This document shows, one piece after another, positions 52,924 through 63,172 of a DNA stretch of 64,000 bases. Made by a program: the position numbers and the translations under genes. The notes below the pieces were generated by a model. It was not told the DNA's origin. It made no database searches and saw only the letters and a program-made list of their open reading frames with translations. The DNA comes from Euzebya sp051004735 (GTDB lineage Bacteria; Actinomycetota; Nitriliruptoria; Euzebyales; Euzebyaceae): contig JBPCKA010000065.1 of the NCBI GenBank assembly GCA_051004735.1, forward strand, positions 1-64,000, given 5' to 3'. Position 1 is the first letter of the stretch. Every line of letters begins with the position of its first letter.

Positions 52924-53534
52924 TCCACCTCGACACAGACGATGCCGCGGGATTCGGCCAGGACGCGAGCCTGCGGCTTGATCGACTGCGCGGCGAACAG
53001 ACCTCGGACCGGGGTAAGGAGCGGGTCACGGTCCATCCGCTGCAGGTAGCGGGTGAGTTGCTCGACGCCGTCGATCTCGCCTCGACGCTTGATCTCCACG
53101 GCTATGGCGTTTCCATGGGAATCCCGAAGCAACAAATCGACCGGACCGATGTCGGTCGGGTACTCCCTACGCACCAAGGTCAGGTCCTCTCCCAGCGCCC
53201 CGGTATTGGCGGCCAGCAATTCCTGCAGGTGCGCCTCAACCCCGTCCTTGGTCAGCCCCGGATCCTCGCCCAGTTCGGTGACACACTCCCAGATCCGCTG
53301 GTGCAGGATGATGGTCAAGGTCTCGCCCTTGGGTGAGGAGACCACCCATCTGTCTTCTTGTTGGACCAGGGTGTTCGGGGCGTTCATCCAGTTCAACGGC
53401 TTGTACGCGCCCCCGTCCGCGTGGATCGCGACGCAGCCGTCTGCCTTGACCATGATCAAGCGTCGTGCCTCGGGCAGATGCGCAGTCAGACGGCCGTCAT
53501 AGTCGACGGTGCAACGAGCAAGCAGCAGACGCAT
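52875..53534 (-). CDS. nucS: mismatch-specific endonuclease NucS (EndoMS)
   Basis: 219 residues from MRLLLARCTVDYDGRLTAHL. N-terminal DNA-binding part with GAYKPLNWMNAPNTLVQ; nuclease core with PTDIGPVDLLLRDSHGNAIAVEIKRRG (Asp, Glu and Lys of the catalytic set); C terminus ends DELRLF, a sliding-clamp-binding tail. NucS replaces MutS/MutL mismatch repair in most actinobacteria. Its stop-side 49 nt overlap the convergent RibD_C gene. Strong marker for an actinobacterial host. Confidence 0.96.
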   Translation of the reverse strand: MRLLLARCTVDYDGRLTAHLPEARRLIMVKADGCVAIHADGGAYKPLNWMNAPNTLVQQEDRWVVSSPKGETLTIILHQRIWECVTELGEDPGLTKDGVEAHLQELLAANTGALGEDLTLVRREYPTDIGPVDLLLRDSHGNAIAVEIKRRGEIDGVEQLTRYLQRMDRDPLLTPVRGLFAAQSIKPQARVLAESRGIVCVEVDYNELRGIESDELRLF

Positions 53535-53547
53535 GGCATCGTGCAGG

Positions 53548-53729
53548 TTACCGGTCGGCCTCCTCCGCTTCGGACTCTGCGGGTTCCGGTAGCCAGCGAG
53601 CCACGGGGAAGGCCAGCCACAACACTCATCCAGCGCCAACAACCCCATCAGCAACGAGGACAGGAGCAGGGTGCGGCGAACCGGTAGGTGACCCTCCGCC
53701 TCACCCAGGCCTGACCGCACTGTGGCCAC
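53548..53729 (-). pseudogene. possible frameshifted small membrane protein
   Basis: Upstream of nucS, a GTG at 53729 gives VATVRSGLGEAEGHLPVRRT and LLLSSLLMGLLALDE. In another frame LWLAFPVARWLPEPAESEAE follows, with a stop at 53548. Joined, they would form a roughly 60-residue membrane protein with an acidic tail. This is speculative, as there is no family match. Confidence 0.22.
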
Positions 53730-53778
53730 ATGTCGGCACCCTAGCGCAGATGGCGGCGCGAGGGTCACCGAAAGCGAT

Positions 53779-53809
53779 AAGGCCCGACGCTCTTGGCGCG
53801 TCGGGCCTT
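53779..53809. other. strong hairpin 1 of divergent nucS/surface-protein region
   Basis: Perfect 12-bp stem AAGGCCCGACGC/GCGTCGGGCCTT with loop TCTTGGC. It resembles a factor-independent terminator but no gene ends here, and neither side has a T run. Could be a leader attenuator of the surface-protein gene or end of an unseen RNA. Confidence 0.6.
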
Positions 53810-53842
53810 CTCAGTCTGTTCCACCGATTCCGCCGATGTCGG

Positions 53843-53861
53843 TCAGACTCTTGGCGTCTGA
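53843..53861. other. hairpin 2 with the same loop
   Basis: TCAGAC/GTCTGA 6-bp stem around the identical 7-nt loop TCTTGGC, its loop 58 nt from the loop of hairpin 1. A third hairpin follows at 53931-53947. Confidence 0.5.
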
Positions 53862-53930
53862 AGGACCTACTGGCGATCAGTGGGGTCATGATCGTCACAA
53901 AAGATGAATCCCTTGATAACGAATCGTTGC

Positions 53931-53947
53931 CACAGCGTAGCGCTGTG
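53931..53947. other. hairpin 3 of the same leader
   Basis: CACAGCG-TAG-CGCTGTG, a 7-bp stem with a 3-nt loop, about 100 nt before the surface-protein ATG at 54051. Together with hairpins 1 and 2 it makes a structured region of about 170 nt. Confidence 0.4.
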
Positions 53948-54050
53948 TAGACCATCAAACGCGGGCCGTAAGGATTCATTCCTAGATCGCGTACCAGAAG
54001 TGGAGGGTCGGACTAAGATCCTGCGACACGCAGTCTTTACGGAGGAAGTC

Positions 54051-57000
54051 ATGAGTCGTCGGATTCCAGCCCTGGTCATCGTGGTCGTGCTGCTGGGCGG
54101 GCTGCTCGGCACGCCGGCTGCGGCCCACCCCGAGCGGCCGGCCACGTTCCCGGCCGGAGCCCTTGGCACGCCGTCCTATCGGTTCGACGGACCCACCATG
54201 GTGGTCTGCAAACCCGACACCGATGACCGCCTGCGCGTGCTTCCCGCCGAACTGCGCGAACGTAATCTTGCTCTGCTTGACCAGTGCCAGTACGAACATC
54301 TGAATGAGGCACTGAACGATCTGCGGGACAACGGGCAGCGCGGAACGCGCATCCTGCTGATGCCGGGCGTGTACCGCGAGGAGCCCTATGTGGGCGCAAT
54401 CGATGACGCCTGCCTGTCCGTCGGTGCCACCGAGTCAAGCGGCGGAATCGATATCGGCGCGGTCCCACTTCCCCCGATGCAGGACGACCCCTCCACCGAC
54501 GAGGGGAACAACGCGCCCGGTTCCATCATCCTCACCTATGAGGAGCAGGTGCAGTGCCCCTACCTGCAGAACCTGATCCCGATCCTGGGCGATGACGACG
54601 GTGATGGCCGTTGCGACAACAACTTCTGCGATCTGCAGATCGAGGGCACCGGCGCCTCACCCATGGACACCGTCGTCGACGGGGACTATTCGCAGTTGAA
54701 CGGGATCAGGGCAGACAGAGCCGACGGTCTGTACCTGCGCAACTTCACCGTCCAGCGGTTTGAGTTCAACGCCGTGTACATCCTTGAGTCCGACGGGTTT
54801 GCCTTCGACGAAGTGGTCACCCGTTGGAACGACGAGTACGGCTTCCTCTCCTTCGCCGTGGACCATGGCCTGTACCAGAACTGCGAGGGCTATGGCAACG
54901 GCGACTCTGCCATCTACCCGGGGTCGGCCACGGACCTGAACCAGGATGCCGGGCTGTTTGATGACAATGAGGATCTGCGGCTGGGCACCGAGATCCGCGG
55001 CTGCCGTGGTCACCACAACACGCTGGGGTATTCAGGGACGGCCGGCAACTCGGTTGAGACACATCACAACGAGTTCGACCACAACGTCACGGGCTTTGCG
55101 ACCGACTCACTGTTCCCCGATCATCCCGGCCTGCCGCAGGACCACGCCTACGTTCACGACAACATCATCCATTCCAACAACAGCGGCTACTACGACCGCT
55201 ACCTGAACCAGGGGCGTTGCACCGGACCGTTCTCCGACCGGGACTACGACGAAGGTGCGGTCTGCCCGGTCGTTCCCCTGCCGGTCGGCACCGGCATCGT
55301 CCTGGCCGGCGGAAACGCCAACCTGTTTGAGAACAACCGGATCTATGACAACTGGCGCAACGGCAGCTTCCAGTTCTTCGTGCCCGCCGCGTTGCGAGGT
55401 GAGGACGGCCCCGAGGACTTGCTGATCCAGTTCGACACCTCCAACCTCAACACCTGGCGCACAAACGACTACGGCACCAACATCAACGGTGTGGCCCAGC
55501 CCAATGGAACAGACATGGTCTGGGACGGAGAGGGTGAGGGGAACTGCTGGAGTGGCAACACCGCACCCGGGGGTGAGCCCAGCTCGGCGGTCGGTGACGG
55601 CTCGGGCATCTTCCAGGTGCCTGGAATCCCCCTTCCATCGGACTGCGACAACCGGGCGCCGTTCACCCCGGGGCCCGGTATCGCCGCCGCTGCGGGATGC
55701 GCCCAGTACAGCCGCGACAACGATCCCGAGCCGGTCGGGTGCAACTGGCTCTCCACACCCACCCCACCGGCCGGCCGCAACCCCGCAGGCCCGACGATCC
55801 AACGAATCGGTGGCGCCGAGCGCATCCAGACAGCGCTGTTGGTGTCTGCTGAGGCATTCCCCCGTGCCAGTCAGACCGTGGTCATCGCCACCTCTGAGAA
55901 GTTCGCCGACGCACTGGCCGGCGCTCCCTTGGCCGCACACGTCGAGGCCCCCCTGCTGATTACCCCCTCAGCCGGTCTGGACCCTCGGGTGGCAGCGGAG
56001 ATCCAGCGGCTGGGCGCCACCAGGGCCATCCTGCTGGGTGGCACAGCGGCGTTGAGCGACCAGGTTGACACTGACCTGCGTGCCGCCGGCATCACCGACC
56101 TGACGCGCATCGGCGGCGGTGACCGCTTCCAGACCGCGGTGCTGATCGCCGAGGCCATCGGCAGCGGAAATGCCTTTATGGTTGAGGGGGAGGACTTCGC
56201 CAGCGCCCTCGCAGCCTCTGCTGTCGGCGCCCTGGTGGGTCGTCCGGTGCTGCTGAGCCCGGCTGACCAGGTCGCACCCAGCCTGCGGACGTTCCTCGAG
56301 GCGGGACTGACCCGTGACATCCGACTGGTCGGCTCGGCCCTGAGCCAGGGTCTGATGGACTCGTTGAGCACCATCAACCCTGACATCAATGATGTCGAGC
56401 GGACCGCTGGCGCCGATGCCCTTGAGACCAGCGTGATGATGGCCCAACTCGGCATCGAGATGGGTCAGGACGACACCGACTTCTATGTCACCACCGTTGA
56501 GAACTGGCCGGATGCCCTGGGCGCCGCCGCAGCCGCTGCGGTTGATGAGAGCGTGATGCTGCAGGTTCCCCGTGACGGCCTGGGCCCCGACGCCACCGCC
56601 ATGTTCGAAGGTCTGGCCGACGTCGTGGAGAACGTCCGTATCGTGGGCGGGACCGCCGCGTTGTCCGACACGGTCATCAGCGACCTGGTGACCGCCACCG
56701 GAGGGGTGGAAGGCGACGTGCGTGGGGACCGCAGCAGCGGCAACTATCGCAGCGTCGCGACCTTTGCCCCGTTGCCCGACATCCCCGAGGCGTACCGCAA
56801 CGTCGCTGGCACCGCGACGATGGTGCGAACCCTGCACGGCACAACAGAGGTGGAAGTGCTGGTCAGTGGCATGCCAGCCAACACTTTCGCGCCGGTCCAC
56901 GTCCACGTCGGCTCATGCGCTGATCGCGGCGGTGACCACTTCCAGTTCACCCCCGGCGGGCCGGTCATGCCCCCCAACGAGATCCACCCGCGCTTCACCT

Positions 57001-57395
57001 CCGATGCGGAAGGTGTCGGACATGGCAGCGCCACCGCCTTCGCGATCGCCGGGAACCAGGCCCGCTCGGTGGTGATCCACGATCCCGACGGCAACAAGGT
57101 TGCCTGCGCCGAGTTGAGTAATGCGGGCGTCCCAGACTCACTGACCACCGTTCCTCAACTGGCCGCATTCATGGCCCCGCCGAACCTCGGTGGCGACAGC
57201 CTGTCCCACCGCCTGTTCGGTGACAACCAGGTCTGGTTGTGGCTGGCTGTGGCCGTGTGGGCAGCCGGCAGCCTGGCACTGGGCCGCGCGGTCAGGGTCC
57301 GGCGTTCACGCCTCTCCGCCACCCCCACCCCCACCGCCACCCCCACCCCCACCACTCCCACACCAATCCTCAGATCTGAGGGTTCGGGCCGGTAA
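54051..57395 (+). CDS. surface protein: beta-helix, three cell-wall-binding repeats, SOD-like domain, membrane anchor
   Basis: 1114 residues; ATG preceded by GGAGGAA. Signal peptide (1-25, ending GTPAAA). Residues about 65-560 form a right-handed parallel beta-helix with NosD/pectate-lyase-like repeats (GLYLRNFTVQRFEFNAVYI, NSVETHHNEFDHNVTG, DNIIHSNNSGYYD). Residues 580-885 are three type-2 wall-binding repeats. Residues about 895-1025 look like a Cu/Zn-superoxide-dismutase-type barrel (HVHVGSCADRGGDHF, SVVIHDPDG, VACAEL); only some of the copper ligands are apparent. A membrane helix (1062-1080) and an Ala/Thr/Pro tail follow. The last codons lie in the palindromic repeat array. Confidence 0.83.
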   Translation: MSRRIPALVIVVVLLGGLLGTPAAAHPERPATFPAGALGTPSYRFDGPTMVVCKPDTDDRLRVLPAELRERNLALLDQCQYEHLNEALNDLRDNGQRGTRILLMPGVYREEPYVGAIDDACLSVGATESSGGIDIGAVPLPPMQDDPSTDEGNNAPGSIILTYEEQVQCPYLQNLIPILGDDDGDGRCDNNFCDLQIEGTGASPMDTVVDGDYSQLNGIRADRADGLYLRNFTVQRFEFNAVYILESDGFAFDEVVTRWNDEYGFLSFAVDHGLYQNCEGYGNGDSAIYPGSATDLNQDAGLFDDNEDLRLGTEIRGCRGHHNTLGYSGTAGNSVETHHNEFDHNVTGFATDSLFPDHPGLPQDHAYVHDNIIHSNNSGYYDRYLNQGRCTGPFSDRDYDEGAVCPVVPLPVGTGIVLAGGNANLFENNRIYDNWRNGSFQFFVPAALRGEDGPEDLLIQFDTSNLNTWRTNDYGTNINGVAQPNGTDMVWDGEGEGNCWSGNTAPGGEPSSAVGDGSGIFQVPGIPLPSDCDNRAPFTPGPGIAAAAGCAQYSRDNDPEPVGCNWLSTPTPPAGRNPAGPTIQRIGGAERIQTALLVSAEAFPRASQTVVIATSEKFADALAGAPLAAHVEAPLLITPSAGLDPRVAAEIQRLGATRAILLGGTAALSDQVDTDLRAAGITDLTRIGGGDRFQTAVLIAEAIGSGNAFMVEGEDFASALAASAVGALVGRPVLLSPADQVAPSLRTFLEAGLTRDIRLVGSALSQGLMDSLSTINPDINDVERTAGADALETSVMMAQLGIEMGQDDTDFYVTTVENWPDALGAAAAAAVDESVMLQVPRDGLGPDATAMFEGLADVVENVRIVGGTAALSDTVISDLVTATGGVEGDVRGDRSSGNYRSVATFAPLPDIPEAYRNVAGTATMVRTLHGTTEVEVLVSGMPANTFAPVHVHVGSCADRGGDHFQFTPGGPVMPPNEIHPRFTSDAEGVGHGSATAFAIAGNQARSVVIHDPDGNKVACAELSNAGVPDSLTTVPQLAAFMAPPNLGGDSLSHRLFGDNQVWLWLAVAVWAAGSLALGRAVRVRRSRLSATPTPTATPTPTTPTPILRSEGSGR

Positions 57396-57493
57396 ACCCG
57401 ACGATCACTCAGATCTGAGGCTTGGTCCGGCGCCGGCCAGACCTCAGATCTGAGGGTTGATGGGCGTAATCAGCCGCAAAGGTCAGATCTGAG
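57371..57493. repeat. CAGATCTGAG palindromic repeat array (four copies)
   Basis: Exact CAGATCTGAG copies at 57371, 57410, 57445 and 57484, spaced 39, 35 and 39 nt. Three are followed by GGTT, one by GCTT. Copy 1 plus GGGTTCGG matches the minus strand of the array at 21.9-22.0 kb, including a short stretch of the spacer. Between the convergent surface-protein and clpC genes; copy 1 is inside the surface-protein frame. Confidence 0.9.
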
Positions 57494-57533
57494 GGTTGGG
57501 CCTGGTGGGCCTGGGTGGGCCGGGTGGGATGGG

Positions 57534-57561
57534 TGAGGGGTGAGGGGTGAGGGGTGAGGGG
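57534..57561. repeat. TGAGGGG heptamer tandem repeat (four copies)
   Basis: Four exact TGAGGGG units, preceded by a run of GGG-containing triplets from 57495. The plus strand has many G tracts and could fold into a G-quadruplex. Lies 10 bp from the clpC stop on the other strand. Confidence 0.85.
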
Positions 57562-57571
57562 TGAGCGAGGT

Positions 57572-60088
<2,517 letters not shown>

Positions 60089-60223
60089 GTACTTGCCCCC
60101 TTCGACGGGCGGCCAACAGAATCTGAGCGTAGCAAAGGTGGGCGGAGCCCAACGGTGCCTGCGTTTGTCAGACCCCAACTTACCGGCGCTCGCAACGTCG
60201 GGCAGGACAACGCCACGCCATCC

Positions 60224-60622
60224 ATGCCAGACTGGGGCAGCGTGGAATCGGTGCGAGTGGACAAGTGGTTGTGGTCGATCCGGCTGTACAAGACCCGGAC
60301 CGCCGCAGGCCAGGCCTGCCGTGCCGGCCATGTCCGGGTCAATGGCGACCGCGTCAAGCCCTCAGCGGTGGTGCGCATCGGCGACGAGGTGGACGCACGG
60401 GTGGGTGACTGGCCCCGCAGGATCCGGGTGGTTGAGCTGATCCAGACGCGCGTCGGCGCGCCGGTTGCGGTGACCTGCTACACAGATCACTCCCCCGCAC
60501 CCCCCTCACGAGACATCACCCACCTGTTGGAGGGGGTCCGAGATGCCGGCACCGGACGTCCCACCAAACGCGACCGTCGCGAGATGGAACGACTCAAGGG
60601 CCGTCGGGGACGCTCCAGCTGA
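60224..60622 (+). CDS. S4-domain RNA-binding protein (Hsp15-like)
   Basis: 132 residues from ATG; a GTG at 60242 is equally possible. VRVDKWLWSIRLYKTRTAAGQACRAGHVRVNGDRVKPS is the S4 domain of Hsp15 (RqcH/HslR-like), which handles stalled 50S subunits. The basic tail TKRDRREMERLKGRRGRSS is typical. Divergent from clpC (135 bp), so both may answer heat or proteotoxic stress. Confidence 0.88.
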   Translation: MPDWGSVESVRVDKWLWSIRLYKTRTAAGQACRAGHVRVNGDRVKPSAVVRIGDEVDARVGDWPRRIRVVELIQTRVGAPVAVTCYTDHSPAPPSRDITHLLEGVRDAGTGRPTKRDRREMERLKGRRGRSS

Positions 60623-60639
60623 CAGGCGTGGGTGAACGT

Positions 60640-62205
60640 TCAGATCTGCGATTCGGGACGCAACGTGGGGAACAGGATCACATCTCGGATGGACTCCACC
60701 CCGGCCAGCAGCATCACGAACCGGTCGACACCGATGCCAAGGCCACCAGTGGGTGGCAGGCCATACTCCAGCGCCCGCAGATAGTCCTCGTCGACGACCA
60801 TCGCCTCGTCATCGCCAGCAGCCCCGGCGCGGGCCTGTGCCTGGAAGCGTTCGCGCTGGTCAGCAGGATCGCTCAGTTCGCTGAAGCCGTTGGCAAGTTC
60901 TCGGCCGGCGACGACCAACTCGAAGCGCTCGGTGACGAACGGCTTGTCTCGATGGATGTGGGCCAGGGGGCTGGTCTCGATGGGATGCTCGGTGACGAAG
61001 GTGGGCTGCCACAGGGAGTGCTCGACCAGCTTTTCATACAGCTCAACGATCAGCTTCTGCACGCCGTGGTCGTCTCGCCAGTGCACCGAGTGGGTGTCAC
61101 AGAGCGACCGCACCATCGCCAGATCGCTGTCATAGCCCAGGTCGGCCACCCCAGTGCCTTCTCGGGCCAGTTCCAACAACGTCCGTCGTTGGAACTCTCC
61201 GGACAGGTCGATGTCGCGCCCCGCGAAGCTCACCACCTCACCGCCCGTCGCCTCACGCGCCCCCCGCTGGATCAAGGCCCGGGTCAGCGCCATGATGCCC
61301 TCGTGGTCGGCATAGGCCTGGTAGGTCTCAAGCATGGTGAACTCGGGGTTGTGACGCGTGCTCAGTCCCTCGTTGCGAAACACCCGGCCCAACTCATAGA
61401 CCCGGTCCATCCCACCGACGATCAGCCGCTTCAGGTACAGCTCGGGAGCGATGCGCAGGTACAGGTCAAGGTCCAGGGCGTTGTGGTGGGTGATGAAGGG
61501 CTTTGCCACCGCCCCGCCCGGGATCGGGTGTAACAACGGTGTCTCCACCTCGACGTAGTCCCGGTCGGTCAACTCATCACGCAGGGCCTTCATGGTGGCG
61601 GCCCGGATCGCGAAGGTCCGCCGCGTGTCCGCGTTCACGATCAGATCGACATACCGCTGGCGGTAGCGGGTGTCGGTGTCGCTCAGGCCATGCCACTTGT
61701 CCGGCAGCGGCCGGATGGCCTTGCCGATAATCACCACCGTTTGGGCCATGACGCTCAGCTCACCCCGGCGGGAACGGATCATGTGACCGCTGACGCAGAC
61801 CCAGTCGCCGGTGTCCAACCGTTCAACGGCTCGCATCTGGTCCTCACCCGCCACTGCCAGCGAGACCATCACCTGCAGGTCGACCCCTCGTTCGCGCAGG
61901 ACCAGGAAGGCCAGCTTGCCCAGGGCACGAAACATGACGATGCGGCCCGCCACGCTCACGGCGTGGTCGGTCTCCTCACCGGGCTCCAGGCGGCCGTCAT
62001 AGTCCTCGACCAGATCTTTGAGGGTCGCGGTGACCTGTACGCCCACCGGGTAGGGCTCGATGCCCTCCTCCCGCCACCCGGCCACGGTCTGGACGCGCTG
62101 GGCCATCAGTTCGGCCAGGTGCCCGTCATCGTGGTCAGAATCCTTGTCAGAATCCTTGTCAGAATCGAGAGCTGATTCGGGCGGGTCTGCGGGATTGTCA
62201 GTCAT
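60640..62205 (-). CDS. lysS: lysyl-tRNA synthetase (class II)
   Basis: 521 residues. OB-fold anticodon domain (about 70-170), then class II motifs: motif 1 in RDELTDRDYVEVETPLL, motif 2 RVFRNEGLSTRHNPEFTMLE, motif 3 GLGIGVDRFVMLLAG. N-terminal acidic extension with a short repeat (DSDKDSDKDSDHDD). Its start overlaps the permease stop by 8 nt. The stop codon lies inside a CAGATCTG palindrome, 17 bp from the convergent S4 gene. Confidence 0.97.
   Translation of the reverse strand: MTDNPADPPESALDSDKDSDKDSDHDDGHLAELMAQRVQTVAGWREEGIEPYPVGVQVTATLKDLVEDYDGRLEPGEETDHAVSVAGRIVMFRALGKLAFLVLRERGVDLQVMVSLAVAGEDQMRAVERLDTGDWVCVSGHMIRSRRGELSVMAQTVVIIGKAIRPLPDKWHGLSDTDTRYRQRYVDLIVNADTRRTFAIRAATMKALRDELTDRDYVEVETPLLHPIPGGAVAKPFITHHNALDLDLYLRIAPELYLKRLIVGGMDRVYELGRVFRNEGLSTRHNPEFTMLETYQAYADHEGIMALTRALIQRGAREATGGEVVSFAGRDIDLSGEFQRRTLLELAREGTGVADLGYDSDLAMVRSLCDTHSVHWRDDHGVQKLIVELYEKLVEHSLWQPTFVTEHPIETSPLAHIHRDKPFVTERFELVVAGRELANGFSELSDPADQRERFQAQARAGAAGDDEAMVVDEDYLRALEYGLPPTGGLGIGVDRFVMLLAGVESIRDVILFPTLRPESQI
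62134..62166. repeat. 12-bp in-frame repeat in lysS
   Basis: GTCAGAATCCTT occurs twice in tandem (62134, 62146) and partly a third time (62158), encoding the repeated DSDK of the LysS N terminus on the minus strand. Copy number could vary without breaking the frame. Confidence 0.8.
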
Positions 62206-63160
62206 CGCGAGGCAGGGTATGGGACAGGCGCGGATCCAGCATCAGGACCAGGACATCGGCGATCAGGGTGGCGATCACCGTGACGGCGATGAAGCTGGTG
62301 ACCGCTCCGGTGACCAACGGTCCCTGCTGGTTGCGCGCCGCCGCCAACAGCACACTGCCCAGTCCTCGGATCTGAAAGACCTGTTCGACCACCAACAGCC
62401 CGGCAAGCGTCGGACCGATCTCGGCGGCGACCAGTGTCACACCGGTGATCAAGACCTGGCGCCCGCCGTACCACCAGGCAATCCGATCCTCCTTGATTCC
62501 ACAACCACGCATCGTGGTGACCCAGGGTTCGTGCGCCAGTTCCTGTGCTCGCAGTCGCAGGACACGGGTGATCAGCGCCGCGGGCACGATGGCGGCGACC
62601 AGCCCGGGCAGCACTGCCCGGGTCCACCCCTGGGCCTCCAGGAAGGACCCCCCGAAGATGTCCACCGCGAAGGGACGAACGATCGCGGCGAAGACGAAGC
62701 CGGGGATGGCGACGCCAATGACGCCCATCACCAAAACGCCACGGTCACCCCCGGTGCCATGCCGACGGCCCAGGGCCACACCACCCGGAATGGCCACCAG
62801 CAACTGGATCACAATCGAGACCGACACGATACGCAGGGTGCGCGGCAGTGAATCCAGCACGATCCTGTTGACGACATCCCGTTGCACCAGATCTCCGAAG
62901 ACGTTGGTGCTGTAGAAGGGCCCCATGTCGCCCTGCAGGAAATCCAGGAGGTAGCGGCCGTACTGCTGGAGGAAGGGTTCGTCCAGGTGGTAGGCCGCCC
63001 GAAGCTCAGCCACGGTGGCAGCGTCCGGACGCTGGAAGCCGAACAATGCGCGGATCTCATCGCCCGGCAGCAGCCACACCATGCAGTACACGATGAACGT
63101 GGCGCCCAGGAAGACCAGCACGCTCTGCAGCAGCCGCCGCAACAGCAACCTGGTGATCAC
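62198..63160 (-). CDS. DppB/OppB-type ABC transporter permease
   Basis: 320 residues, six helices. ITRLLLRRLLQSVLVFLGATFIVYCMVWLLPGD is the family N terminus; the binding-protein-dependent transport signature lies in EPWVTTMRGCGIKEDRIAWW. Usually works with DppC, two ATPases and a solute-binding protein, none of which is within this window on its 3' side. Overlaps lysS by 8 nt. Any partner genes must be elsewhere; the upstream gene is a peptidase-like protein. Confidence 0.88.
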   Translation of the reverse strand: MITRLLLRRLLQSVLVFLGATFIVYCMVWLLPGDEIRALFGFQRPDAATVAELRAAYHLDEPFLQQYGRYLLDFLQGDMGPFYSTNVFGDLVQRDVVNRIVLDSLPRTLRIVSVSIVIQLLVAIPGGVALGRRHGTGGDRGVLVMGVIGVAIPGFVFAAIVRPFAVDIFGGSFLEAQGWTRAVLPGLVAAIVPAALITRVLRLRAQELAHEPWVTTMRGCGIKEDRIAWWYGGRQVLITGVTLVAAEIGPTLAGLLVVEQVFQIRGLGSVLLAAARNQQGPLVTGAVTSFIAVTVIATLIADVLVLMLDPRLSHTLPRDD

Positions 63161-63172
63161 GGTTACATAGAA

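Noticed and set aside
53770..54050. c-di-AMP (ydaO) riboswitch before the surface-protein gene
   Set aside because: Attractive because disA is nearby and such switches control wall genes, but the conserved motifs were not found.
60641..60648. Single CAGATCTG at the lysS stop as a third array
   Set aside because: Only 8 bp and a single copy; about one such octamer is expected by chance in 64 kb.
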